This document shows, piece after piece, positions 53,850 through 62,889 of a stretch of DNA of 63,249 bases. Origin of the DNA: an uncultured Rhodospirillales bacterium (lineage in GTDB: Bacteria; Pseudomonadota; Alphaproteobacteria; Acetobacterales; Acetobacteraceae). Position numbers and translations under genes: made by a program. A model generated the notes under the pieces. That model saw nothing but the letters and a program-made list of their open reading frames with translations, was not told the DNA's origin and did no database searches. Location of the stretch: contig CAITOL010000105.1 of NCBI GenBank assembly GCA_903893975.1, positions 1 to 63,249 of the forward strand, in the 5' to 3' direction. Position 1 is the stretch's first letter. Each line of letters begins with the position of its first letter.

Positions 53850-55067
53850 TCAGCCCGCCACCGCACCAGCGGCCCGCAACGCGGCGATCCGCGCGGCACT
53901 GTAGCCGAGCGTCGCCAGGATCTCCGCCGTGTGCTGCCCGATCTTCGGCGCCGGGCTGCGAATGGCGCCGGGCGTGTCGGCCAGGCGCGGCACCACGTTG
54001 TGCATGGTCACATGGCCGAGATCGGCATCCGGCAGATCCACCAGGATTTCGCGCGCCACCACATGCGGGTCGGCGGCCAGTTGGTCGATGTCGTAGACCG
54101 GGGCGGCGGTGATGCTTTCGCGCTCGAAAATCGCCAGCACCTCGTCACAATCGCGTTCGGCGATAAAGGCGGCAATCGGCGCCTCACACGCCTCGGCATT
54201 GGCCACCCGGCCGGTATTGGTGGCGAAGCGCGGATCGTCCAGCATATCCGCCCGCCCGACCAGCCGCAGCAAGCGCTCCGCCATCGCCTGGATCGAGGCG
54301 GAAATGGCGATGTAGCGCCCATCGCGGGTGCGGAAGACATTGCGCGGGCTGGTGGTGTTGGACCGGCTGCCGGTACGCTCCGGCAACTGGCCGGAAACCT
54401 GCCAGATCGCCGCCTGCGGCCCGAGGATGGAAATCATCGGGTCCAGCAGCGGCAGATCAATCACCTGCCCCGGCCGGCCGCGCTCCACCTCGCGCCGCGC
54501 GATCATCACCGCATAGGCGCCGTAAAGCCCGGCCACCATATCGGCGAGCGCAAGCGGCGGCAGCACCGGCGGGCGGTCGGCAAAGCCGTTCATCGCCGCG
54601 AAACCGGACATCCCCTCCACCAAGGTGCCGAAGCCCGGCCGGGTGCGATACGGCCCATCCTGGCCAAAGCCGGAAATACGCAGGATGATCAGCCCGGGGT
54701 TGCGCGCGTGCAACGCCGCGGGCGCCAGCCCCATCGCCTCCAGCGTGCCCGGGCGGAAATTCTCGATCAGCACATCGGCGCGCACCAGCACATCGCCCAG
54801 CACCGCCAGCCCGTCCGGATGCCGCAGGTCCAGCGCCAGGCTTTTCTTGTTGCGCGCGTAAACCTTCCAGTGCAGCGAATGCCCCTCCGTCCGCCAGGCC
54901 CGCAGCGGGTCCCCCTTGCCGGGATCTTCGATCTTGATCACCTCCGCGCCATGATCCGCCAGTTGCAGGCTGACCATGTTGCCCGCCACCAGGCGGGACA
55001 GATCCACCACCAGCAGATCGGCCAGCGGCGGGCGCGCCGCCGGGTTAAAGTCGCGTTGATGCACCAT
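53850..55067 (-). CDS. CaiB/BaiF family CoA-transferase (family III)
   Basis: A 405-residue enzyme that moves CoA between carboxylic acids. Landmarks are LLVVDLSRLVAGNMVSLQLADHGAEVIKIEDP, YARNKKSLALDLR, ENFRPGTLE and the catalytic aspartate in ALADMVAGLYGAYA. I start at ATG 55067 (MVHQRDFNPAARPPL); upstream frames lie in the divergent promoter. It is divergent from an enoyl-CoA hydratase (78-base gap), so the pair likely handles one acyl-CoA. Confidence 0.88.
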   Translation of the reverse strand: MVHQRDFNPAARPPLADLLVVDLSRLVAGNMVSLQLADHGAEVIKIEDPGKGDPLRAWRTEGHSLHWKVYARNKKSLALDLRHPDGLAVLGDVLVRADVLIENFRPGTLEAMGLAPAALHARNPGLIILRISGFGQDGPYRTRPGFGTLVEGMSGFAAMNGFADRPPVLPPLALADMVAGLYGAYAVMIARREVERGRPGQVIDLPLLDPMISILGPQAAIWQVSGQLPERTGSRSNTTSPRNVFRTRDGRYIAISASIQAMAERLLRLVGRADMLDDPRFATNTGRVANAEACEAPIAAFIAERDCDEVLAIFERESITAAPVYDIDQLAADPHVVAREILVDLPDADLGHVTMHNVVPRLADTPGAIRSPAPKIGQHTAEILATLGYSAARIAALRAAGAVAG

Positions 55068-55145
55068 AATCCGACTCGCTCCGTTGACCGCGATTCCTAG
55101 GCTGGGTACGGTCGCCCGGCAACCGTGAGCCAGGATTCTCCCCCC

Positions 55146-55940
55146 ATGCTGCCAAGCTATGAAACGCTGCTGCTGAGCGAACCCGCCGAGCACGTGCTAC
55201 AGGTCACGCTCAATCGGCCCGGCGTTTCCAACGCCATGAACACCCAGATGGGGCTGGACATGCTGGCGGTGTTCGACGGGCTATGCGCCGACCCGTCCGC
55301 CTATCGCTGCATCATCCTCACCGGCGCGGGCGACAAGGCATTCTGCGCCGGCGGCGACCTTAAGCAGCGCCAGGGCATGACCGACGCACAGTGGCAGGCG
55401 CAGCATCTGGTGTTCGAACGCCAGGTGCGGGCGATGATCGCCTGCCCGATCCCGGTCATCGGTGCGATCAACGGCGCGGCCTATGGCGGCGGCTGCGAAA
55501 TGGCGCTGTGCTGCGACTTTGCCTACGCCGCCACCCATGCCCGATTCGCACTCACCGAGGTCACGCTCGGCATCATGCCCGGCGCCGGCGGTACGCAGAA
55601 CATGCCGCGCGCGGTCGGCATGCGCCGGGGCAAGGAAATCCTGATGACCGGCCGGCCGTTCACCGCCGCCCAAGCGCTGGACTGGGGCGTGGTCAACCAG
55701 GTCTGCGCGCCAGAAAGCCTGCTCGCCGAAGTGCTGGACACCGCCACCCGCATCGCTGGCAACGCGCCGCTTTCGGTCCGCCAGATCAAACAGTCCGTCA
55801 ATGTCGGCATGCAGATGGATCTGGCCAGCGCCTTGATGTTCGAAATCGAGGCTTACAACCGCCTGCCCCCCACCGAAGACCGGCGCGAAGGCGTCGCCGC
55901 CTTCAATGAAAAACGTAAAGCCAATTTCACTGGGCGGTGA
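55146..55940 (+). CDS. Enoyl-CoA hydratase/isomerase family protein
   Basis: A 264-residue crotonase-fold enzyme. Oxyanion-hole segments are AFCAGGDLKQR and INGAAYGGGCEMALCCDF. The glutamate of ALTEVTLGIMPGAGGTQNMPR is the likely catalytic acid; the second is in the same loop. I choose ATG 55146 with AGGA upstream; a GTG at 55125 would add seven residues. It sits opposite the CaiB-type gene. A general fatty or branched acyl-CoA hydratase is most likely. Confidence 0.87.
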   Translation: MLPSYETLLLSEPAEHVLQVTLNRPGVSNAMNTQMGLDMLAVFDGLCADPSAYRCIILTGAGDKAFCAGGDLKQRQGMTDAQWQAQHLVFERQVRAMIACPIPVIGAINGAAYGGGCEMALCCDFAYAATHARFALTEVTLGIMPGAGGTQNMPRAVGMRRGKEILMTGRPFTAAQALDWGVVNQVCAPESLLAEVLDTATRIAGNAPLSVRQIKQSVNVGMQMDLASALMFEIEAYNRLPPTEDRREGVAAFNEKRKANFTGR

Positions 55941-56073
55941 CAAGGAACGTCTTTTATTTCGATAGCATGTTTTTGATAACCGAACTCAAAAATGACTAAT
56001 TTTGTTACTATGCAAACCAGTGGTTGCGCAGTAAATCAAGCACTCGCCAATTTGTATGTTGATGGGGGATTCA

Positions 56074-56253
56074 ATGACAGAAACGAGGGTGTTTGCCGAT
56101 ATGGCACGCAGCATGGGACTGCATAACGGCGTGGTCCGGATTAAGTTCGCTCAGTTAGACACCGAGGGCAAAGCTGAGGACGTGCTGGACCTGATGATGC
56201 CGCAGACCGAACTGCGGAACCTCATCGAGGGGTTACGAAAAATCGCCAAATAA
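56074..56253 (+). CDS. Small acidic/basic protein, unrecognised but conserved-looking
   Basis: A 59-residue frame (MTETRVFADMARSMGLHNGV...) with GGGGGA 4 bases before ATG 56074. It has an amphipathic start, a VVRIKFAQLD strand and a C-terminal helix MPQTELRNLIEGLRKIAK. The upstream 130 bases are unusually A+T rich for this window. The pattern resembles small proteobacterial proteins of the 'FADGVANVRLVDGVVRID' kind that I have seen without function. Probably real; function unknown. Confidence 0.5.
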   Translation: MTETRVFADMARSMGLHNGVVRIKFAQLDTEGKAEDVLDLMMPQTELRNLIEGLRKIAK

Positions 56254-56382
56254 TACCGCGAAACGCGCCGGGCGAACGGAACTGACGGGCGCACGAAGCC
56301 GTCGCCGCGCGTATTAAAACATTTCTGCGTTTCCAGCGTATTATGCTTTCTATTGGTTGCCCGGTTGGGCGATGATTGGCGG

Positions 56383-58020
56383 ATGCAACTCCCTTCCGCC
56401 ATCGCCCCCCTACGGCACAAACTGTTCCGCCTGCTCTGGACCACCAATCTGGTGGTTTCCATGGGGGTGTGGTTGCAGAACACTGGCGCCGGCTGGCTGA
56501 TGACCTCGCTGGCGCCGAACGCGCTGATGGTCTCGATGGTGCAGATGGCCACCATCCTGCCGATTTTCCTGCTGGCCCTGCCCGCCGGCGCCTTGGCCGA
56601 TATCGTCGATCGCCGCCTGTTCATCATGATCACGCAAAGCTGGATGCTGCTGGCCGCTGCCGGGCTGGCGGCGCTGACTTATCTCGGCCTGACCGATGCC
56701 TGGCTGCTGCTCGGCTTCACTTTCGCCATCGGGTTGGGGCAGGCGATGAACAACCCGGCCTGGGGTTCGGTGATGGCCGAGTCGGTGCCGCGGCACGACC
56801 TGGTGCAGGCCATCACCCTCAACGGCATCGGCTTCAACCTCGCCCGCGCCGTGGGCCCGGCACTGGCCGGGGCCTTGGTGCTGGCCGGCGGGCCGGCGCT
56901 GGCGTTTGGGCTGAATGCGGTCAGCTACCTGGCGGTGATTATCGCGTTGCTGAGCTGGCACCGGCGCAAACGGGTTCCGGCGCTGCCGCGCGAGCATCTC
57001 GGCGGGGCGATGCGGGCTGGCATTCGCTTCGTCCGCCATACCCCGATCATGCGGGCGGCCATCCTGCGCACTACCTGCTTCTTTTTCGCCGGCGCGGCGC
57101 CCTGGGCAATGCTGCCGCTGATCGTGCGCCAGCAACTGCGCATGGACGCCGGCACCTACGGCATGCTGCTCGGGCTGATGGGGGTGGGCGGGGTGACCGC
57201 CGGGCTGATGCTGCCGCAGGTGCGCACCCGGCTGAGCCGTGGCAACACGGTCTACTTCGCCGGGGTGATCAGCTGCGTCGGTATGGCGCTGGTGGCGGCG
57301 GCCGCACATTGGCTGGTGGCGGCGGTGGGCATGGTGCTGTTCGGCATTGGCTGGGTCGCCGCCTCCGCCGTCGCGCAGGGCGCGGCGCAGATGGCAGCCC
57401 CGCCCTGGGTGCGGTCGCGGGCGCTGGCGATTTATCAGATCGGCTTCAACTTCGCGATGGTGATGGGCACCTTCTTCTGGGGCTGGCTCGGCACCCAGAT
57501 CGGCCTGGCCCCGGCAATGTTCGCCGCCGCACTGACCGGGCTGGCGCTGTGCACCCTGGCCCGCCGGGCTGATATCGACGGCACCACCGCCGTCGCCCAA
57601 CCCTCGGCGTTGGACACGCTGCCGCCGCCGGAAGCCGTCGATCCCGAATTGGTGGAGGTGGTGACCGAAGCCCGCGGCCGGGTGATGGAGTGGCAGAAAT
57701 ACCGGATCGACCCGGAATTGCACGATGTGTTCCTGGCCACGATGGCGGAGGTGCGCGACATTCGCGGCCGTGCCGGCGCGGTGGGCTGGCAGTTGTACGA
57801 AGATATCGCCCACGCCGATGGCTGGGTGGAGGTGTGGACGGTAGAAAACTGGACCGACCATCTGCGCGAAGCCACCCGCATGAACGCCGCCGACCACGCG
57901 GTGCTGGCACGGGCGATGAGCTATCATCGCGGCGAGCCGATCGCGCTCAGCCGCTACCTCGCCGTCGCCCCGCACCGGCTGCGGTCCACCGAGCGCAGCG
58001 GCGACGAACGGCCGACATAG
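56383..58020 (+). CDS. MFS exporter, transmembrane secretion effector family (EntS-like) with C-terminal soluble domain
   Basis: A 545-residue protein. About 410 N-terminal residues form 12 membrane helices of the major facilitator fold, with the loop LPAGALADIVDRRLF and PAWGSVMAESVPR typical of the PF05977 group. A soluble domain of about 110 residues follows (about 430-535, KYRIDPELHDVFLATMAEVR), with the ferredoxin-like fold of antibiotic-biosynthesis monooxygenases. This layout is usual for the family. It is likely an exporter of small molecules. I start at ATG 56383; a TTG at 56353 would add 10 residues. Confidence 0.87.
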   Translation: MQLPSAIAPLRHKLFRLLWTTNLVVSMGVWLQNTGAGWLMTSLAPNALMVSMVQMATILPIFLLALPAGALADIVDRRLFIMITQSWMLLAAAGLAALTYLGLTDAWLLLGFTFAIGLGQAMNNPAWGSVMAESVPRHDLVQAITLNGIGFNLARAVGPALAGALVLAGGPALAFGLNAVSYLAVIIALLSWHRRKRVPALPREHLGGAMRAGIRFVRHTPIMRAAILRTTCFFFAGAAPWAMLPLIVRQQLRMDAGTYGMLLGLMGVGGVTAGLMLPQVRTRLSRGNTVYFAGVISCVGMALVAAAAHWLVAAVGMVLFGIGWVAASAVAQGAAQMAAPPWVRSRALAIYQIGFNFAMVMGTFFWGWLGTQIGLAPAMFAAALTGLALCTLARRADIDGTTAVAQPSALDTLPPPEAVDPELVEVVTEARGRVMEWQKYRIDPELHDVFLATMAEVRDIRGRAGAVGWQLYEDIAHADGWVEVWTVENWTDHLREATRMNAADHAVLARAMSYHRGEPIALSRYLAVAPHRLRSTERSGDERPT

Positions 58021-58106
58021 CGCCCCCGGCGTAGCGCCATGTCGGCAAGACAGTTGCGGCGCAGGGGGTGCGGTGGCTAATCTGCGGCCATAGACGGGAA
58101 CACAGC

Positions 58107-60080
58107 ATGAACGATCTCTTCGGTGCGGCCAAAGCCGGGCGCGACGGCGCCGACTATTCGGCCAAGGACATTGAGGTTCTGGAGGGCCTGGAGCCGGTGC
58201 GCCGGCGGCCGGGCATGTATATTGGCGGCACCGACGAAGGCGCGCTGCACCATTTGGCGGCCGAGATCATCGACAATGCGATGGATGAGGCGGTGGCCGG
58301 CCATGCCAGCACCATCGAGGTGACGCTGGAGGATGGCAACGTGCTGGTGGTGCGCGACAACGGACGCGGCATCCCGGTTGATCCGCATCCTAAATTCAAA
58401 AATCTCAGTGCCTTAGAAGTTATTTTGACCACATTGCATTCAGGCGGCAAGTTCAGCGGAAAAGCCTATGACACCTCGGGCGGCCTGCACGGCGTCGGCT
58501 CCTCGGTCGTCAATGCGCTGTCGGATTTGATGGAGGTGGAGGTCGCGCGCGACCGGGTGCTGTGGAAGCAGAGCTACGCCCAGGGCAAGCCGACCTCAAA
58601 ACTGCTGAATGCCGGCCCGGTGCAGAACCGCCGTGGCACGCAGATCCGCTTTCATCCGGACCCGGAGATTTTCGGCCCGCTGAAATTCAGCGCCGCGCGG
58701 CTGTACCGGCTGTGCCGGTCGAAAGCCTATCTGTTCCGCGGCGTGCAAATTCGCTGGGCCTGTGAACCGGCCCTGATCCGCGACGAAACCCCGGCGCAGG
58801 CGGTGCTGCACTTCCCCGGCGGCCTGCGCGACAGCTTGCAGGACGATATCGGCGCCGCCAGCCTGGTGGCACCGCCCTGGTCGGGCGAGACCGAATTGCC
58901 GCCGGCCGCCGATGGCAGCCGCGCCGGCCGGGTGGAATGGGCAGTGGCCTGGCAGGAACAGGGCGAAGGCTTCCTGCACAGCTACGCCAACACCGTGCCG
59001 ACCAGCCAGGGCGGCACGCATGAAACCGGCTTTCGCAATGCCTTACTGCGCGGCCTTCGGGCATGGGGTGAACATCGCGGTAACAAGCGCGCCGCCGCCG
59101 TCGTGGCCGACGACGTTTCCGGCGGCCTAGTGGCCAAATTGTCGGTCTTCGTGCGCGACCCGCAATTCCAAGGCCAGACCAAGGAAAAGCTGACCAGCCC
59201 GGAAGCCACCAAGCTGGTGGAACAGGCGATGCGCGACCGGTTCGACCACTTCCTCGCCGGCGACCCGGTGGTGGCGGATAATCTGCTGAGTTTCGTGATC
59301 GAGCGGGCCGAGGAACGTATTCGCCGCAAGGAGTTAAAGGACACACCGCGCAAATCCGCCACCCGCCGCCTGCGCCTGCCGGGCAAGTTGGCGGATTGTT
59401 CGGTGGAAGATGCGGGGCGCACCGAATTGTTCCTCGTCGAGGGCGACAGCGCCGGCGGCTCCGCCAAGCAGGCGCGCGACCGGGCGACCCAGGCCGTGCT
59501 GCCGCTGCGCGGCAAAATCCTCAACGTCGCCAGCGCATCAACCGAGAAATTACGGCAAAACCAAGAACTTAAAGACCTAATTGAAGCCTTAGGCTGCGGC
59601 GTGGGCGAACGGTTCGACCGTACCCGCCTGCGCTATGGCCGCATCATCATCATGACCGATGCCGACGTGGACGGCGCGCATATCGCCTCCCTGCTGATGA
59701 CCTTCTTCTATCGGGAATTGCCGGACCTGGTGCGCAACGGCCATATTTATCTCGCCCAGCCGCCGCTCTACCGCCTCACCCAAGGGGCGAAGTCGGTCTA
59801 CGCCATGGATGACGCCGACCGCGACCGCAAACGCGGACAGTTCAAAGCCAACGCCAAGGTGGAAATCAGCCGATTCAAAGGCTTGGGGGAAATGCCTCCT
59901 GCGGCGCTGAAGGAAACCACAATGAACCCGAGCACCCGCACCCTGCTCAAGGTGATGGCTGCGGCGGAGGAACGGGCGCGCACCAACGACCTGGTGGAAA
60001 GCCTGATGGGGCGTCGGCCAGAACTGCGCTTCCAGTTCATTCAGGAAAATGCCCGCAATGTCGCGGAAATCGATATCTAA
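58107..60080 (+). CDS. parE: DNA topoisomerase IV subunit B
   Basis: The 657-residue ATPase subunit of the decatenating type II topoisomerase. GHKL ATP-site motifs are EIIDNAMDEAV, VRDNGRGIPV and GGLHGVGSSVVNAL, with the QTK loop in FQGQTKEKL. The Toprim domain has LFLVEGDSAGGSA and MTDADVDGAHIAS. The opening KDIEVLEGLEPVRRRPGMYIGGTDE is ParE-like for Alphaproteobacteria. The length is shorter than GyrB. Two short segments (around 58386-58440 and 59540-59595) use A+T-rich codons, including TTA, unlike the rest of the gene. Confidence 0.93.
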   Translation: MNDLFGAAKAGRDGADYSAKDIEVLEGLEPVRRRPGMYIGGTDEGALHHLAAEIIDNAMDEAVAGHASTIEVTLEDGNVLVVRDNGRGIPVDPHPKFKNLSALEVILTTLHSGGKFSGKAYDTSGGLHGVGSSVVNALSDLMEVEVARDRVLWKQSYAQGKPTSKLLNAGPVQNRRGTQIRFHPDPEIFGPLKFSAARLYRLCRSKAYLFRGVQIRWACEPALIRDETPAQAVLHFPGGLRDSLQDDIGAASLVAPPWSGETELPPAADGSRAGRVEWAVAWQEQGEGFLHSYANTVPTSQGGTHETGFRNALLRGLRAWGEHRGNKRAAAVVADDVSGGLVAKLSVFVRDPQFQGQTKEKLTSPEATKLVEQAMRDRFDHFLAGDPVVADNLLSFVIERAEERIRRKELKDTPRKSATRRLRLPGKLADCSVEDAGRTELFLVEGDSAGGSAKQARDRATQAVLPLRGKILNVASASTEKLRQNQELKDLIEALGCGVGERFDRTRLRYGRIIIMTDADVDGAHIASLLMTFFYRELPDLVRNGHIYLAQPPLYRLTQGAKSVYAMDDADRDRKRGQFKANAKVEISRFKGLGEMPPAALKETTMNPSTRTLLKVMAAAEERARTNDLVESLMGRRPELRFQFIQENARNVAEIDI

Positions 60081-60158
60081 CCTGCGCCGCGAGCATGTGG
60101 GCAAAAGGTAGCAAATCGGCATAGTTACTGCCAGTTACTACATCTTGGGGGCTGACCG

Positions 60159-61412
60159 ATGCAAAAAGCCGTTGCCGACGCCGCCGATGTGGCGGCCGTA
60201 CCGCCCGTCAGCCTGCCGACAGCGGTCCCCACCAGCACCGTCTTTCCAGTGCTGTTCGCGCTCAGCTTTTGCCATCTGCTGAACGACATGATGCAGTCCC
60301 TGATCTCGGCTTTGTTCCCGATGATCAAGGCGGACTTCCACCTCGATTATGCCCAGGTCGGCATGATCACGCTGGCATTCCAGCTGACCGCATCACTGTT
60401 GCAGCCGCTGGTCGGCACCATCACCGACCGCAAGCCGATGCCGTATTCCCTTGGCGTGGGCATGGGCTCCACCCTGGTCGGGCTGGTGCTGCTCAGCCAG
60501 GCGCATAGCTATGGCGCGCTGATCTTCTCCGCCGCCATGGTCGGGATCGGCTCGGCGGTGTTCCACCCCGAAGCCTCCCGCGTGGCGCGCTCAGCCTCTG
60601 GCGGGCGTTACGGGCTGGCGCAGTCGCTGTTCCAGGTCGGCGGCAATGCCGGGCAGGCCATCGGCCCGCTGGCGGCAGCCTGGATCGTGCTGCCGCATGG
60701 CCAGGGCGCCATCGCCTGGTTCTCTGCCACCGCGCTGCTCGGCATGGTCGTGCTGTTCGCGGTCGGCAACTGGTATGCGCGCCGCGGCCTCGCGGCGCGG
60801 GCCAAGGCAAAGGGCGCGGCGGTACATGCCTCCGGCCAGGCGTTGAGCCCGGCAACGGTGGGCTTCGCCATCTTCATCCTGGTGATGCTGATCTTCTCCA
60901 AAAACGTCTATTCCGCCGCACTCAGCAGCTACTACACCTTCTATCTGATCGATAAATTCCACATGACCGTGCAAAGCGCCCAGGTCATGCTGTTCATCTA
61001 CATGGCCTCCGTGGCCCTCGGCACGCTGCTCGGCGGCCCGTTCGGCGACAAGCTCGGCCGCAAGACAGTGATGTGGGTCTCCATCCTCGGCGTGCTGCCC
61101 TTCACCCTCGCTCTGCCCTATGCCGGGCTGTGGATGACCGGGGTGCTGACGGTGATCATCGGCATGGTGATGTCATCCGCCTTCCCCGCCATTCTGGTCT
61201 ACGCGCAGGAATTGCTGCCGGGCCGGGTGGGCATGGTCGCCGGCATTTTCTTCGGCTTCGCCTTCGGGCTGGGCGGCTTGGGCGCGGCGGCGATGGGCAA
61301 ACTGGCGGACGCGACGAGTGTTGATTTCGTCTATCACGTCACCGCATTCCTGCCGCTGATCGGGGTGCTTACGGCGCTGCTGCCGAATTTGTCTAAGCAT
61401 CCTGGTCGGTAA
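60159..61412 (+). CDS. MFS exporter, fosmidomycin-resistance (Fsr) type
   Basis: A 417-residue, 12-helix major facilitator. The first helix region LFALSFCHLLNDMMQSLISALFPMIKADFHLDYAQVG-type sequence, PLVGTITDRKPMPY, and GIGSAVFHPEASRVARSASGGRYG are characteristic of the Fsr/YfnC group. A pair of AGTTACT direct repeats (60123-60129 and 60133-60139) lies just before the start. It ends in a convergent gap with two strong inverted repeats. Confidence 0.88.
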   Translation: MQKAVADAADVAAVPPVSLPTAVPTSTVFPVLFALSFCHLLNDMMQSLISALFPMIKADFHLDYAQVGMITLAFQLTASLLQPLVGTITDRKPMPYSLGVGMGSTLVGLVLLSQAHSYGALIFSAAMVGIGSAVFHPEASRVARSASGGRYGLAQSLFQVGGNAGQAIGPLAAAWIVLPHGQGAIAWFSATALLGMVVLFAVGNWYARRGLAARAKAKGAAVHASGQALSPATVGFAIFILVMLIFSKNVYSAALSSYYTFYLIDKFHMTVQSAQVMLFIYMASVALGTLLGGPFGDKLGRKTVMWVSILGVLPFTLALPYAGLWMTGVLTVIIGMVMSSAFPAILVYAQELLPGRVGMVAGIFFGFAFGLGGLGAAAMGKLADATSVDFVYHVTAFLPLIGVLTALLPNLSKHPGR

Positions 61413-61415
61413 GGC

Positions 61416-61439
61416 GTTCTTTTTGTGAACAAAAAGAAC
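61416..61439. repeat. 10-bp perfect inverted repeat in convergent gap
   Basis: GTTCTTTTTG (61416-61425) and CAAAAAGAAC (61430-61439) are exact inverted repeats around TGAA, followed by eight A-rich bases. The A+T-rich sequence stands out from its surroundings. Similar elements recur in some Acetobacteraceae genomes as far as I recall, so it may be a dispersed repeat. It may also act as a two-way terminator between the MFS and dihydroorotase genes. Confidence 0.6.
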
Positions 61440-61468
61440 CAAAAAAACTTCATCACTGTCTGGCCTGC

Positions 61469-61496
61469 GGCGTACTCTCTGCAGTGAGAGTACGCC
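61469..61496. terminator. 11-bp perfect hairpin between convergent genes
   Basis: GGCGTACTCTC (61469-61479) pairs exactly with GAGAGTACGCC (61486-61496) across a 6-base loop. It has no T run on either side, so it is not a classic rho-independent terminator. It lies 9 bases beyond the dihydroorotase stop codon and may stabilise the 3' end of that message. Confidence 0.45.
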
Positions 61497-61505
61497 AATC
61501 CGGCA

Positions 61506-62828
61506 CTATCTGAACGCGACCAGCTTGCCCGTCGGCGTTCCCAATACCTCGTCATCGCGCATCACCTGCTGGCCGCGGATAATGGTGCCCACCGGCCAGC
61601 CGGTCACCTGCATCCCATCGAACGGCGTCCACCCGGCCGGGGTGACGATCCAGTCATTGGTAATGCGGCGCTGCTTTTTCAGGTCCACCAGGGTGAAATC
61701 GGCATCATACCCGGCGACGATGCGGCCCTTGTTGAGCGCGCCATAAATGCGGGCCGGGCCGGCGGCCATCAGATCCACCATCCGCGCGAGGCTGAGACGG
61801 CCGGCATTCACATGGTCCAGCATCACCGGCACCAGCGTCTGCACCCCGGTCAAGCCGGCCGGGCAATCCGGCCACGGCTTCAGCTTGGCGGCCTTCGGGT
61901 GCGGCGCATGGTCGGAGCCGATGGTATCGACCGTGCCATTGGCGATCGCAGCCCAGGCGGCTTCATAATGTTCCCGGCCGCGGATTGGCGGGTTCATCAC
62001 CCCAAAGCCCTTCAGCGTGTCGTACACATCCGGCGCAAACTGGGTCAGGTGGTTCACCAGCACCTCAACGGTGGCGATGTCGCGGTAGTCGCGCAGATAG
62101 TCCAGCTCCTGCCAGGTGGAAACGTGCAGAATATGCGCCGGCCGCCCGGTGCGGCGGGCGAGCGCCATCAGCCGCCTGGTGCCGAGAAAGGCGCATTCCT
62201 CATCCCGCCATTCCATATGGAAGCGGTACGGATCGCCGGATTTGTAGTTGGGCTTGCGCGCCTGCAAGCGATATTCATCCTCGGAATGGTAGGCGATGCG
62301 GCGTTGGCCGGCACGCATGATGCGCTCCAGATGCTCATCATCCTCTACCATCAGGTCGCCGGTGGACGAGCCGGCAAACACCTTCACCGCACATACCCCG
62401 GCCGCCACTTCCAGGCTGGCGAGGTCGGGGATGTTGGTCTTGGTGCCACCCACGTACAGCCCCATGTCGCACCAGGCCTCGCGCGCGGCATAGCCTTGCT
62501 TCCAGGCCAAAGTTTCCGCGTTGACGATCGAGGGGCTGGTGTTGGGCATGTCGAACACCGCCGTCAGCCCGCCGAGCACGGCGGCCTTGGTGCCGGTCGG
62601 GATCGACTCGATGCTGGCATCGCCGGGATCGCGCAGATGCACATGCGGGTCGATCAGGCCGGGCAGCACATGCAGGCCGGTGGCGACAATTTCCGCTGTC
62701 GCCGTGGCACTGCCGGCTGGACCAATGGCGGCAATGCGGCCATCGCGCACGCCAACATCCGTCTCCGCCGCGCCCCAGGGCAGCATGCAGGTTCCGCCGC
62801 GGATCAATAGGTCGAAATGCGTGGCCAT
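61506..62828 (-). CDS. pyrC: Dihydroorotase (class I cyclic amidohydrolase)
   Basis: A 440-residue zinc enzyme closing or opening the dihydroorotate ring in pyrimidine synthesis. Metal-site motifs are LIDPHVHLRDPG (HxH), the carboxylated lysine in AVKVFAGSSTG, His in IAYHSEDEY, His in HILHVST and the catalytic Asp in IGSDHAPH. The start is ATG 62828 with AGGAGA 6 bases upstream. No aspartate transcarbamoylase gene adjoins it, so a hydantoinase-like activity cannot be fully excluded. Confidence 0.88.
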   Translation of the reverse strand: MATHFDLLIRGGTCMLPWGAAETDVGVRDGRIAAIGPAGSATATAEIVATGLHVLPGLIDPHVHLRDPGDASIESIPTGTKAAVLGGLTAVFDMPNTSPSIVNAETLAWKQGYAAREAWCDMGLYVGGTKTNIPDLASLEVAAGVCAVKVFAGSSTGDLMVEDDEHLERIMRAGQRRIAYHSEDEYRLQARKPNYKSGDPYRFHMEWRDEECAFLGTRRLMALARRTGRPAHILHVSTWQELDYLRDYRDIATVEVLVNHLTQFAPDVYDTLKGFGVMNPPIRGREHYEAAWAAIANGTVDTIGSDHAPHPKAAKLKPWPDCPAGLTGVQTLVPVMLDHVNAGRLSLARMVDLMAAGPARIYGALNKGRIVAGYDADFTLVDLKKQRRITNDWIVTPAGWTPFDGMQVTGWPVGTIIRGQQVMRDDEVLGTPTGKLVAFR

Positions 62829-62889
62829 CGAATGTCTCCTGTTCGTAGGTCCGTCTTGCACAAACTGCCGCCGTGACCAAGTCTACATC

